15,013 nucleotides of DNA from Rhodospirillaceae bacterium (GTDB lineage: Bacteria > Pseudomonadota > Alphaproteobacteria > UBA8366 > GCA-2717185), in NCBI GenBank assembly GCA_002717185.1, contig PBDC01000066.1, positions 1-15,013 of the forward strand. Reading direction: 5' to 3'. The translations under genes and the position numbers were made by a program. The stretch's first letter is position 1. Every line of letters begins with the position of its first letter. Of the stretch, positions 6,699-14,639 are shown in pieces. The notes under the pieces are model-generated. The model was not told the origin of the DNA. It was given only the letters and a program-made list of their open reading frames with translations, and did not search any database.

Positions 6699-7898
6699 TT
6701 AGCGACGTTTAAGCGTGATCGAAAGCAGCAGCGACAGCAAGAACACTGCCGCACCGGCATGGAAGGCTGGGGCGTAAGACTGAGAGGCATCGAAGATTGC
6801 GCCGCTCAGCAAAGGTCCGCCTGAGCCGACGATGCCGACCAGCGCCAAAACTGCCCCCATCAACGCACCCGCGGATCTCGTGCCAAACAAGGCGACACTG
6901 ACTGTCGAGATTTGCGTAGAGGCACCCCCGATAAAAATACCGAGCACGACCGAAAGCAAGTAGAGGCTGATCCCACCCTCGGCGAGCGCAAATACTATCA
7001 TCACTGTTGCTGAAACGCCGATCGACCAGCGATAGGTTGGCACAGCACCGATGCGGTCGCATAGCATGCCCATTGTAATACGCCCGATACAGTTGCCCGC
7101 CCCAAACAGTGCGACGATAGCGGCTGCTCCGGCGCTATCTAAGCCTTTTTCGATCATGAATGGCGCGATATGGACGTATACGACGGCCCCGGCAAACCAC
7201 CACAGGCCAAATGTCAGCGACATGAGCCAGAACAACATATCGCGCAGGAACGGACCGGAAGTCACGGTAGCGCCAGTGGGCGACCCGGAACCGACCGCTG
7301 GTGCGTCCCGTTTTTCTCCGTAACGCAGCATCCCTTTGCGGTCTGGGTCGCGAACCAGAAATAACGCGGCCAGCACGATCAGGCCACCAGATATTATGCC
7401 AAGCCAGAGATAGGCCTGCCGCCAACCAAGCTGTGCGATCAGCAGTTCAGCAAGTGGTGCCATGAAGAACGTGCCAGCACCGCCGCCCAGCGTTGCGATG
7501 CTAATCGCGACGCCGCGACGCGCTTGAAACCAACGCGAGATGGTCGCGACCAGTGGCGACCAGACTGCGCCCATTCCGATCGCCGACAGCCCTCCATAAA
7601 GGGCATAAAGGTGCCAGACCTCGGTGACAAACGATCCCAACGCCGTACCCAGGCCGAAGATCAAGCCGCCAGCCACAACGGTCGGCCGCGGTCCGAAGCG
7701 GTCAGCGCACCAGCCCATCGGAAAACCACAGACGCCATAGGCGACCAGACCTACTGACATTGCGCCAGAGATTACCGTCCGGCTCCAGCCTAACTCCTCC
7801 ACCAGATGCTCATAGAAGAGCGTGAAGGAAAAATAGGTGCCGTACCCGCATACACCTACTACCAGACAGGCTGCGACGATGATCCAGCCGTAATGCAC
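6699..7898 (-). CDS. MFS transporter (oxalate/formate antiporter or monocarboxylate-transporter-like)
   Basis: A 12-helix major facilitator of about 399 residues in the inner membrane, with the OFA/monocarboxylate style: HYGWIIVAACLVVGVCGYGT as helix 1, GWSRTVISGAMS in the first loop, GWCADRFGPRP as the motif-A loop between helices 2 and 3, and LCDRIGAVPTYR as the second-half equivalent. It probably imports or exports an organic acid of the local pathway. A frame extends to a GTG at 7976, but that would overlap the HAD gene. I chose the GTG at 7898 because GGGGGA (7905-7910) sits six bases upstream and the protein then begins directly at helix 1. It follows the HAD gene by 20 bases on the same strand and is probably co-transcribed with it; a candidate hairpin terminator follows. 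Confidence 0.88.
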   Translation of the reverse strand: MHYGWIIVAACLVVGVCGYGTYFSFTLFYEHLVEELGWSRTVISGAMSVGLVAYGVCGFPMGWCADRFGPRPTVVAGGLIFGLGTALGSFVTEVWHLYALYGGLSAIGMGAVWSPLVATISRWFQARRGVAISIATLGGGAGTFFMAPLAELLIAQLGWRQAYLWLGIISGGLIVLAALFLVRDPDRKGMLRYGEKRDAPAVGSGSPTGATVTSGPFLRDMLFWLMSLTFGLWWFAGAVVYVHIAPFMIEKGLDSAGAAAIVALFGAGNCIGRITMGMLCDRIGAVPTYRWSIGVSATVMIVFALAEGGISLYLLSVVLGIFIGGASTQISTVSVALFGTRSAGALMGAVLALVGIVGSGGPLLSGAIFDASQSYAPAFHAGAAVFLLSLLLSITLKRR

Positions 7899-7918
7899 CT
7901 CAGTTCCCCCATCCCCGC

Positions 7919-8596
7919 CTATAGCAGATCCGGGACGCCCCTCAAATCCGGCAGTTCTGCCGTCGCGGGGTAGCACGTATCGAGGAGCCGGTCACCATGC
8001 CTATTCGACCAAGCACATCGCATGCCTGCCGCTATCGCGCCGAGCACATCGTTCGGACTACCAGCGACATGCAGCACGTCGTTCATCGCAATACCGAGCA
8101 ATACCATCGGCAAACCGTAAACAGCGGGATGCGGTTTGTATTTTCCAGCTGATTCTGATGAAAGCACATGGTCGAAGTCGGACTCGAAATTATCTGCGAC
8201 AGCTTCCAGCATGTCCTGGTCGCCATTCGACAAAATCGCCACAGCACAACCTTTCTCCTTTACTGCAGCGATGACACTATCGGCCTCCGGCCAGGGCTTC
8301 ATCCTATCCCAGGCCAAAACGAGTGCCTCCTTGCTATCTCTGTCGATTTCGATCCCCGCGCAGCCCGCAACATACTCTAGGCCCATGCGCGTCGCGTCTC
8401 GGAAACGAGTTCGTTCCAACTCCAGCGAGTTACTCGAGGCGGCGCGCTCCATCTGCTTTGCCCGCCAGGTACGCACAAAAGGCACCGCATCCGCTTTAGA
8501 CAAGCCCAGCGTCTCGCGGACAATCGGAACAAGACTGCCTTCGATATCAAGCAGCGCCATGTAGACGTCAAATGTTACGAGTTTCGCCGTCGCCAT
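7919..8596 (-). CDS. HAD-superfamily hydrolase, haloacid dehalogenase type II-like, with atypical motifs
   Basis: A 225-residue HAD hydrolase most like type II 2-haloacid dehalogenases. The nucleophile lies in VTFDVYMALLD (D10); the Arg in TWRAKQME (R45) matches the dehalogenase active-site Arg; ILSNGD (S123, N124) is motif II, YKPHPAVY (K154) motif III, HVAGSPNDVLGA motif IV (D183), and WSNRHG matches the family's 'W.NR.G'. Differences are notable: the usual 'DxYGTL' has MA in place of GT, and motif IV is GSPND rather than the dehalogenase 'SNxWD' or phosphatase 'GDxxxD'. True dehalogenase activity is therefore uncertain. The ATG at 8596 has GAGG five bases upstream; an open frame runs on to 9157 but is antisense to the SDR gene. 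It is divergent from that SDR and co-directional with the MFS gene. Confidence 0.85.
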   Translation of the reverse strand: MATAKLVTFDVYMALLDIEGSLVPIVRETLGLSKADAVPFVRTWRAKQMERAASSNSLELERTRFRDATRMGLEYVAGCAGIEIDRDSKEALVLAWDRMKPWPEADSVIAAVKEKGCAVAILSNGDQDMLEAVADNFESDFDHVLSSESAGKYKPHPAVYGLPMVLLGIAMNDVLHVAGSPNDVLGAIAAGMRCAWSNRHGDRLLDTCYPATAELPDLRGVPDLL

Positions 8597-8654
8597 GTTT
8601 GCCTCGCCAAACGTGATAAATAGAACACCACAGACGCTAGCACAGAGTGCCAGT

Positions 8655-8683
8655 TTGTGCGTCTTTACTACGGTTCGTATAGT
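8655..8683 (+). promoter_or_regulatory. Candidate sigma-70-type promoter for the first SDR gene
   Basis: TTGTGC (8655-8660), 17 bases, then TATAGT (8678-8683, 5 of 6 to the -10 consensus). It lies in the 112-base divergent region between the HAD and SDR genes and would give a leader of about 20 bases ending in the Shine-Dalgarno AGGGAGGA (8696-8703). The -35 is weak. Confidence 0.35.
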
Positions 8684-8708
8684 TTTCGCCAATATAGGGA
8701 GGAATACC

Positions 8709-9551
8709 ATGGCGGAAACAGACCAGCGCGTGGCGCTCATCACCGGCTGCGGCAAGGAAAATGGGATCGGCGCGGCAACAGCGCAGAAGCTGGCGCGTGA
8801 TGGGTACATCGTCGCCGTCTCCGACGTCGCCGCGGCTGGCGTCGACAACGATAATTCGGTCGAGAAAGCAGCCAGCAGCTGGCAAGGACTTGATACTCTG
8901 GTCGCCCGCATCGAAGAAGCTGGCGGGTCCGCAACTAGCTTCACTGGCGACGTCTCCACCGAAGATGGCGCGGCCCACCTAGTCAAAAGCACCATCGAAA
9001 AGTACGGGCGGCTGGACGCACTAGTAAACAATGCCGGTGCGCCGCATGGCCAAGACCGCGGCCAAATCGAAACGGTGCCGCTTGACGCCTGGGAGAATGT
9101 CATGGCGATTAATGTACGTGGGCCTTTCTTGATGAGCCGCGCCGTTGTACCACACATGAAATCGCGTGGTTACGGTCGGATTGTCTCGCTCGCTTCAGTG
9201 GCCGGGCTGGAGGCTCTGCCTGAACGAGCCGCCTACTGCGCCTCCAAAGCAGCCGTAATCGGATTTACTCGCTCTCTCGCCTACGACATGGCTCGGCATG
9301 GGGTCACAGTCAACTGCGTCTGCCCAGGCTCGATCCGCACCGACCGTGCTATCAGCTCGACGATGAAGGCCGGCTACACGAATGTCGAGCAAGGACTGGC
9401 GGAACGCGCCAAGCCTATCCCGGTCGGCCGCCACGGCAAACCGGAAGAGATCGCAGCGGCGATTTCCTACCTCGCCTCAGAAGATGCGGCATTCACCACT
9501 GGCCAAGCGATCGTGGTCGATGGCGGTGGGTTACCGCCTACTGCCTTCTGA
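8709..9551 (+). CDS. SDR-family NAD(P)-dependent oxidoreductase
   Basis: A short-chain dehydrogenase of 280 residues, oxidising an alcohol or reducing a ketone with a nicotinamide cofactor. The Rossmann opening is TGCGKENGIG (residues 12-21), two residues longer than the usual TGxxxGIG. Asp39 at the end of strand 2 (AVSD) favours NAD(H). NNAG is at 107-110, with the catalytic set N135, S163 (LASVAG), Y176 and K180 (YCASK), then CPGSIRTD and a closing VVDGGG. An extra stretch of roughly 20 residues (about 41-62) follows strand 2. The ATG at 8709 has AGGGAGGA five bases upstream; the open frame extends up to 8595 but lacks a signal. Divergent from the HAD gene and followed by another SDR after 214 bases. 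Substrate unknown. Confidence 0.9.
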   Translation: MAETDQRVALITGCGKENGIGAATAQKLARDGYIVAVSDVAAAGVDNDNSVEKAASSWQGLDTLVARIEEAGGSATSFTGDVSTEDGAAHLVKSTIEKYGRLDALVNNAGAPHGQDRGQIETVPLDAWENVMAINVRGPFLMSRAVVPHMKSRGYGRIVSLASVAGLEALPERAAYCASKAAVIGFTRSLAYDMARHGVTVNCVCPGSIRTDRAISSTMKAGYTNVEQGLAERAKPIPVGRHGKPEEIAAAISYLASEDAAFTTGQAIVVDGGGLPPTAF

Positions 9552-9765
9552 TTATTACAACCCTTTAACAATTTAACTCTAATATTACGATGATAGCGAC
9601 GTCACGGTGCTGCTGCAGAACAATTAACGGATCGACATTCACCGAGCTATTTCCAAAGCCACCTCGTACCTCCACCGATCGTTAAAATGCACGCAAGACC
9701 CGTTGCCTGTTTCATCGGTCCCAGTACGTCATGTTAGCCTGTCCCAAAATTAATGGGAGGGCATC

Positions 9766-10545
9766 ATGATACTCAAGGATAAGGTCGCACTGATAACGGG
9801 GTCCGGGGCGGGGATCGGCGAAGCGATCGCGGTCGCAATGGCGGAAGCCGGCGCACAGGTGATCTCGGTCGACATCGATGGCGAAGCGGCACAAAGGACA
9901 TCCGACCAAGCCGGAGAGTTCCAGGTCAAAACAAAGGCAATCCAAGCGGATGTCGGCGATCTAGAAGATATCGACCGGATGGTGCAGGCGACCGTAGACG
10001 ATTTCGGACGGCTCGACGTAATCGTCAACAATGCTGGGGTCACACGGCGCGCCTATATCATGGACCTGAAAGAAGAGGATTGGGACCGTATCCACCGGGT
10101 CAACGCCAAAGGCGTGTTCTTCTGCCTGCAGCGGGCGGCAAAACAGATGATCGAGCAAGGTGGCGGCTGCATCATCAACACTGCTTCGATCGCCGGACGC
10201 GGCTATGCCGGCACCTCAAACGCGGCCTACGCGGCAAGCAAGGGCGCGGTCATTGCTTTGACGCGAACGGCATCTCAGCAATTGGGACAACATAACATCA
10301 ACGTCAACGCGATCTGCCCGGGCGTCACTCGCACGCCCCTGAGCGATCGCAATCTAGAGGTTCGTGCGAAAGAACAGGGTGTCAGTCTAGAAGAGGCGCT
10401 CAAGCGACACGTCGCGCCGATCCCGATCGGCCGCGCCAACCAGCCAGAAGACATTGCGGCGCTTGCTGTCTTTCTCGCCTCACCCGGCGCGCGCAATATC
10501 ACCGGCCAGTCGTATAATGTGGATGGCGGGCTGATCACCAGCTAA
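9766..10545 (+). CDS. SDR-family oxidoreductase (classical, NAD-preferring)
   Basis: A textbook classical SDR of 259 residues. TGSGAGIG (11-18) binds the cofactor, Asp36 at the end of strand 2 (VISVDID) suggests NAD(H), NNAG is at 88-91, and the catalytic residues are N113, S141 (ASIAG), Y155 and K159 (YAASK). CPGVTRTPL and the ending YNVDGG are typical of FabG-like and diol or hydroxyacyl dehydrogenases. The start has GGGAGG (9755-9760) five bases before the ATG. It shares orientation with the upstream SDR but the 214-base gap suggests its own promoter; none is clear (TTGCCT at 9703-9708 lacks a convincing -10). The two SDRs are clearly different from each other, so they are not a recent tandem duplication. 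Confidence 0.92.
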   Translation: MILKDKVALITGSGAGIGEAIAVAMAEAGAQVISVDIDGEAAQRTSDQAGEFQVKTKAIQADVGDLEDIDRMVQATVDDFGRLDVIVNNAGVTRRAYIMDLKEEDWDRIHRVNAKGVFFCLQRAAKQMIEQGGGCIINTASIAGRGYAGTSNAAYAASKGAVIALTRTASQQLGQHNINVNAICPGVTRTPLSDRNLEVRAKEQGVSLEEALKRHVAPIPIGRANQPEDIAALAVFLASPGARNITGQSYNVDGGLITS

Positions 10546-10763
10546 AGAGAGATGGCAGCGGCGGCCAGAAAGAGGATCGCGCCCGCCAATTTGTCGGTCG
10601 CCCGAAAGGAATAAAGACGAACCGGATTATCGGCAGCCGCCTGTAAAATGATCAAACGCAGCGTCCGGAACACTTCCTGAAGTCGAAGGAAAAGGCACTG
10701 GGCCTTATCCTTGTCGAGAAGTGCGACTGAGGATGGAAACAAAGGGCGCCACCGAAGCGCTAA
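10546..10763. other. Gap between convergent SDR and dioxygenase genes; possible relic of a membrane protein on the - strand
   Basis: This 218-base stretch separates two convergent stops. On the - strand a 66-codon frame (10742-10542) ends in a hydrophobic, transport-protein-like tail (RATDKLAGAILFLAAAAISL), which could be the last helix of a lost membrane protein; no family can be named and there is no ribosome binding site. No clear terminator hairpin was found. Confidence 0.3.
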
Positions 10764-11708
10764 CTAGTCAACATAATCGCCCGAGAACTTCCGCTGAATT
10801 GCCGGACCAACTGGAAGTGGAGGGTATTTCGGCGGATTATCCGGTCCCTGGCAGCTTGGCAGGCAATTGATGACCGCATCAAAGTCCGGGATCGCGAAAT
10901 AAGGCACAGAATACCGTTCCCTGCCAATCCGGTTGACAACCCTGTGTCGAGTAGAGCGATATCGGTCATTGGTCCAGCGCGCCATGTAGTCGCCGATATT
11001 GATCACCAAACTGTCCTTGATTGGCGGCACATCGATCCAGAGGCCTGACGCCGTCTCCACTTCCAGCCCCGGCATATCTTCCTGCAGCACTATGGTGAAC
11101 GCGGTCTCGTCCAGGTGAGGCCGATTGCCATAAAGCCCCTTGGTTACCGGCGCCGGCGGGTAGTGCAGCAGTGACACCTGGGTTAAAGGTTTTCGGAAAA
11201 AGTTGAGGAAGTAATTTTCCTCCAAATCTAAAGCCAGAGCAAATGCGCGCAGCAGGCCCATAGCTACGCCATCCACTGCTTCGAAATAGTCGAGTAGTGA
11301 TGCCCGCCAGCCCGGCAAACCTTCCGGCCATTTATTCAGCTGCTGGATACGGTCACCTGCTAGAATGTCGGGATCGTCGTCGGGTAGCTCGCGTTGATAC
11401 TTGAATGCCTGCATCTGATCCGGCTCGGCAGTGCCCGGGTAGAAACGTGCGCCCAACGGCTGGTAGCCGCGGCTGTGTTCTGGCGAAATTAGAATTGCCG
11501 GATCTATGCGACGTTCGATCGGCAGCGCAAAGAATCGCCGCGCTGAGGCAAAGATTGCGTCTGTCACCCCGGCTGGCATGCCGTGATTAGCGAGATAAAA
11601 AAAGCCGATGCCTTCGCTGGCGGTGCCGATAGCATCCGCCACCATCTGCTTGCCGGCCAGTGTATTGGAAAAAAATGGCGCGAAGTCGACGGTTGGCACC
11701 TTTTCCAT
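10764..11708 (-). CDS. Isopenicillin-N-synthase-family Fe(II)/2-oxoglutarate dioxygenase
   Basis: A 314-residue non-haem iron oxygenase of the isopenicillin N synthase-like group. It opens with PTVDFAPFF and GFFYLANHGMP, the conserved N-terminal 'GFF.v.NHG' region. The iron triad is H198 and D200 (PHLDETAFTI) and H255 (STRHRVVN), and R265-S267 (RYSVPYF) is the RxS motif that binds 2-oxoglutarate. Such enzymes hydroxylate, desaturate or cyclise small molecules. The ATG at 11708 lies 23 bases after the CoA-transferase stop; its Shine-Dalgarno is weak (GAGA about 7 bases upstream), so translation may depend on the upstream gene. It is the last gene of the - unit. It is structurally unrelated in detail to the TauD-type oxygenase at the left edge. 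Confidence 0.92.
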   Translation of the reverse strand: MEKVPTVDFAPFFSNTLAGKQMVADAIGTASEGIGFFYLANHGMPAGVTDAIFASARRFFALPIERRIDPAILISPEHSRGYQPLGARFYPGTAEPDQMQAFKYQRELPDDDPDILAGDRIQQLNKWPEGLPGWRASLLDYFEAVDGVAMGLLRAFALALDLEENYFLNFFRKPLTQVSLLHYPPAPVTKGLYGNRPHLDETAFTIVLQEDMPGLEVETASGLWIDVPPIKDSLVINIGDYMARWTNDRYRSTRHRVVNRIGRERYSVPYFAIPDFDAVINCLPSCQGPDNPPKYPPLPVGPAIQRKFSGDYVD

Positions 11709-11731
11709 CGCGCTATCTCGTAACCTTCTTC

Positions 11732-12934
11732 CTATTGGGAATCGGTCAGAACCGCACCACCTTCCATCAACTCGGCTATACTGCCCTCGTCGTAACCCAG
11801 CTCACTCAAAACCTCGGCGCCATGCTCTCCAAAGCGCGGCGCGTGGCTGCGAATGCTATTCGGCGTCTTGGCATAGTTCACCGGCGCACGCACGAGCAGG
11901 GTTTCGCCCTCGGTCGGATGTTGGTGCTTCTCGAACATGCCAACCGCGTTCAAATGCTCATCTTCCAGCAATTCGTCGAGATCGATGATCGGCATGCATG
12001 GGATTTCCTGCTCGTCACATAATTCTACCCATTCCGCCGTGGTGCGGTCCGGCGTGCATTCGCCAACGAAACCATAAAGGTCGTCAACACTACCGATACG
12101 TGCGCGATACGAGGAGAAACGCGGATCTTCCATCAGCTCTGGCCTGCCCACAGACGTAAAAAAATTCGACCAGTGCTTATCGCTATAGGGCAGCATGCAG
12201 ACGAAACCATCCTTGGTCGGAAACGGGCGACGGAAAGCTGTCATCACCCGGGCATAGCCGAGCTCGCTAACTGGCGGCTCATAAGCACAGCCATTGATGT
12301 GTTCGACCAGATTGAAGCTGACCAGGGTCTCCAGCATCGGGACCTCGACAAACTGACCCTCCCCACTCCGCTCCTTATGCAACAGCGCAATGGCTACCGC
12401 CTGGCTCATGGTCAGACCTGTAACTTTATCAGCAATCGCCGCCGGCACATAACGCGCATCGCCATCCTGCCGCCGAAACATGCTGGCGAGGCCCGAAGAC
12501 GCCTGGATCGCGTCGTCATAGGCGGGCTTTGCCTTGTAGGGGCCGTCTTGTCCAAAACCATATGCGCCGACATAAATTATATCCGGCTTGATTGCCGATA
12601 CAGCCTCGTAATCAAAACCGAGACCTGCCATCGCTTGTGGGCGCATATTGTGCACAAATACGTCGGCGGTCGGGATCAGCTTGCGCAGCACTTCTTTCGC
12701 TGATTCCTGTTTCAGGTCGAGCGCTAGAGACCGCTTGTTTCGGTTCGCATTTAGAAAAATGCCCCCCATATTAACGTTCTTCACCGCACCCATATTGCGG
12801 GCAATATCACCGGTCGGCGGTGCCTCCACCTTAATGACGTCAGCGCCGGCATCGGCCAACATCTGCGTGCCATATGGGCCGAGCAGAACTGTAGTGATAT
12901 CGATAATGCGAATTCCTTCAAGCGGGCCAGGCAA
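11732..12934 (-). CDS. CaiB/BaiF (family III) CoA-transferase
   Basis: A 400-residue class III CoA-transferase, moving CoA between carboxylic acids or, in some relatives, racemising 2-methylacyl-CoA. Seen: the N-terminus GPLEGIRIIDITTVLLGPYG, then ADAGADVIKVEAP, NRNKRSLALDLK, GLGFDYEAV, YVGAYGFGQDGPY, and the catalytic Asp in AAIADKVTGL at residue 169, the same number as in formyl-CoA transferase. The start is TTG at 12934: an in-frame TAG at 12947-12949 closes the frame just upstream, no ATG or GTG lies between, and AGGGGAGA (12941-12948) is six bases away. It sits 69 bases after the aldo/keto reductase and 23 before the dioxygenase, so it probably activates an acid for the acyl-CoA dehydrogenase encoded nearby (inference). 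Confidence 0.93.
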   Translation of the reverse strand: MPGPLEGIRIIDITTVLLGPYGTQMLADAGADVIKVEAPPTGDIARNMGAVKNVNMGGIFLNANRNKRSLALDLKQESAKEVLRKLIPTADVFVHNMRPQAMAGLGFDYEAVSAIKPDIIYVGAYGFGQDGPYKAKPAYDDAIQASSGLASMFRRQDGDARYVPAAIADKVTGLTMSQAVAIALLHKERSGEGQFVEVPMLETLVSFNLVEHINGCAYEPPVSELGYARVMTAFRRPFPTKDGFVCMLPYSDKHWSNFFTSVGRPELMEDPRFSSYRARIGSVDDLYGFVGECTPDRTTAEWVELCDEQEIPCMPIIDLDELLEDEHLNAVGMFEKHQHPTEGETLLVRAPVNYAKTPNSIRSHAPRFGEHGAEVLSELGYDEGSIAELMEGGAVLTDSQ

Positions 12935-12940
12935 ACCTAT

Positions 12941-12948
12941 TCTCCCCT
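12941..12948 (-). promoter_or_regulatory. Ribosome binding site fixing the TTG start of the CoA-transferase
   Basis: AGGGGAGA on the - strand lies six bases before TTG (12934). It overlaps the in-frame TAG (12947-12949), so the reading frame cannot start further upstream. This makes TTG the only standard start compatible with the conserved N-terminus. Confidence 0.7.
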
Positions 12949-13003
12949 AGAAACCGAAACTGTTTTAGTACCGTCGACAAAGCTGAGGATAATAGTCGGC
13001 CAA

Positions 13004-13924
13004 CTACCGCAGACCAAGCCAAGCTTCACCAGAGGTCAACTCCGCCCTGGCAAACGCCGATCGGATCGCGACGGTCACCTCATTAGGCAACGGACCCTTC
13101 GCCGCCACTTCTATGTTACGCTTGGCGTTTTCCGGATTGGTTGTACCAACGATAGCTGACGTCACTCCATCTTGCGCCAGAGTAAAGCGCAATGCGATCT
13201 CTGCCCAGTCACCGTCACCGCCAAGGTCGGCCAGGTCCAGTCCCATCGCCTCGAAACGTTCCGAATAGCTGGTGGTGTAGTTGGCGTAAAAACCGGGCTG
13301 CTGGCCAACGCCGAGCCAGGCCGCGTTCGCGACCGGACGCTTGACGATCACGCCAATGTCGCAGCGTTTCGCCTCAGGAAGCAGGGAGTCAATATTGGCC
13401 TGATCGCAGATATTTACCGATGTTTCGACCACGTCGATCGCATCCAAACCGGCGGCATACAAGACCGCATCGTTGTCGCCGGAATAGCCTGCATGGCGGA
13501 TCTTACCGGCATCGCGCGCCCTAACCAGAGCCTCTACCGCCTCGCCTTTCTCCAGCACTTCCTGCTCGCAAGAATGCAGTAACATGACGTCAAGATGATC
13601 CGTTTTTAGCCTTCGCAGCGCTCGGTCAACCGTTTGTTCTATCACCTGCGCCGACCAGGCGTCGCCTTCCAGGTCATCAAATGCCTGGCCACACTTAGAC
13701 ACTAACACATACTCGTCCCGCCGGTGACTGACGGCTTTGCCGAGCGCTTCCTCAGATCCTGGATAGCCGGCCGCCGTATCGATGAAGTTCACACCATTGT
13801 CGAGAAGATAATTGACAATTGTCGTTACCTTGTCCTGCTCTGTTCCCAGAAAGCCCACAGGGCCACCACCAAATCCAAGCGCCGACACTTCGAACCCCGT
13901 GCGGCCCAGCCTGCGTTTTTCCAT
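13004..13924 (-). CDS. Aldo/keto reductase family oxidoreductase
   Basis: A 306-residue NADP(H)-dependent TIM-barrel reductase that reduces aldehydes or ketones. The N-terminus EKRRLGRTGFEVSALGFGGG is typical of the bacterial AKR groups related to D-threo-aldose 1-dehydrogenase and pyridoxal reductase. The catalytic tetrad is complete: D49 and Y54 (FIDTAAGYPGSEE), K77 (VLVSKCG) and H117 (VMLLHSC). The cofactor region near the C-terminus reads AIVGTTNPENAKRN. The frame stays open up to 14128, but that would overlap the nitroreductase; the ATG at 13924 has GGAG nine bases upstream and matches the family start. It lies 64 bases after the nitroreductase and 69 before the CoA-transferase, in one - unit. 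Substrate unknown. Confidence 0.9.
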   Translation of the reverse strand: MEKRRLGRTGFEVSALGFGGGPVGFLGTEQDKVTTIVNYLLDNGVNFIDTAAGYPGSEEALGKAVSHRRDEYVLVSKCGQAFDDLEGDAWSAQVIEQTVDRALRRLKTDHLDVMLLHSCEQEVLEKGEAVEALVRARDAGKIRHAGYSGDNDAVLYAAGLDAIDVVETSVNICDQANIDSLLPEAKRCDIGVIVKRPVANAAWLGVGQQPGFYANYTTSYSERFEAMGLDLADLGGDGDWAEIALRFTLAQDGVTSAIVGTTNPENAKRNIEVAAKGPLPNEVTVAIRSAFARAELTSGEAWLGLR

Positions 13925-13988
13925 ATCGATTTTCTCCGATCGCGCAAAAGGCAAATTCTTTACCGGTCCAGATCCCAATTGTCGATTC

Positions 13989-14633
13989 TTACCATTGTTC
14001 CCAATGAATAATCTCGTCAGCAGGCGGCCGCTTTGCTGTTTTAAAGTCGGTGCCTTTCGTATAGGCCACCGGCAGCAGCGCGATTTGGAGCATACTGTCC
14101 GGAATGCCCAGCAGTTCCGACACCTCATTCTCGTAGGACAGGTGCAAAGTGGTCAGGCAGGAGCCGAGGCCACGGGCCCGCAGGGCAAGCTGGAAACTCC
14201 AGATCGCCGGGAAAATCGAACCACCGAGGCCAATCCAGGCGCGCCGCGGTGCGTCGGCCGCAATGTGGCCCGCCTCAATGCAAGGGATGATATGAACCGG
14301 TGCATCCTGCATCCGATCAGCGAGGAACTGTGCGGACTCGAATACCCGCACGTCCTGTCCCGCGCCGCGTTCTTCCGCCGCCGCTTTCGCAGTGAACAAG
14401 TAATCTCCAACGCCCTTGCGGCAATAATCGGCGATCACCCTGCGCTTTTCCGCGTCGGTCACGACCACCCAGCGCCAGCCTTGCTTATTCGACCCTGTCG
14501 GCGCCTGCTGCGATAATCCGATGCAGTCCGTGATAACGGACCGCTCGACGAGCCGATCCATGTCAAGCCTCTTACGCACCGCCCGCGTCGTAGATAGCAA
14601 TTCGTCTGTGGTGGCGAGATCAAACGTGGTCAC
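13989..14633 (-). CDS. Nitroreductase-family FMN-dependent oxidoreductase
   Basis: A 214-residue nitroreductase-fold protein that binds FMN, usually as a dimer, and reduces nitro groups, quinones or enones with NAD(P)H. TTRAVRKRLD (residues 15-24) is the conserved FMN-contacting Arg region, APTGSNKQGWRW (44-55) the next FMN motif, and the GLGGSIFPAIW and ARGLGSCL stretches the usual dimer and cofactor helix. The frame is open to an ATG at 14654, but AGGGAGG (14640-14646) lies inside that extension, six bases before a GTG at 14633, so I prefer GTG. It is the first gene of the four-gene - unit and divergent from the acyl-CoA dehydrogenase across 135 bases. It could in principle supply reduced flavin, but no evidence here shows that. 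Confidence 0.88.
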   Translation of the reverse strand: MTTFDLATTDELLSTTRAVRKRLDMDRLVERSVITDCIGLSQQAPTGSNKQGWRWVVVTDAEKRRVIADYCRKGVGDYLFTAKAAAEERGAGQDVRVFESAQFLADRMQDAPVHIIPCIEAGHIAADAPRRAWIGLGGSIFPAIWSFQLALRARGLGSCLTTLHLSYENEVSELLGIPDSMLQIALLPVAYTKGTDFKTAKRPPADEIIHWEQW

Positions 14634-14639
14634 GACATC

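Noticed and set aside
8597..9157. Upstream extension of the HAD frame on the - strand, giving a 412-residue protein
   Set aside because: The extra 187 codons are antisense to the conserved first half of the SDR gene, show no motif, and a good ribosome binding site and family-type N-terminus lie at 8596.
10542..10742. 66-codon frame on - with a hydrophobic tail, possibly LysE- or TctB-like
   Set aside because: Too short and too generic to assign a family; kept only as a note in the gap description.
12173..12703. Open frame of 176 codons on + opposite the CoA-transferase
   Set aside because: Antisense to a strongly conserved gene, and no recognisable domain.
13812..14516. Open frame of 234 codons on + opposite the AKR and nitroreductase
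   Set aside because: Low-complexity, Arg- and Pro-rich sequence antisense to two well-supported genes.
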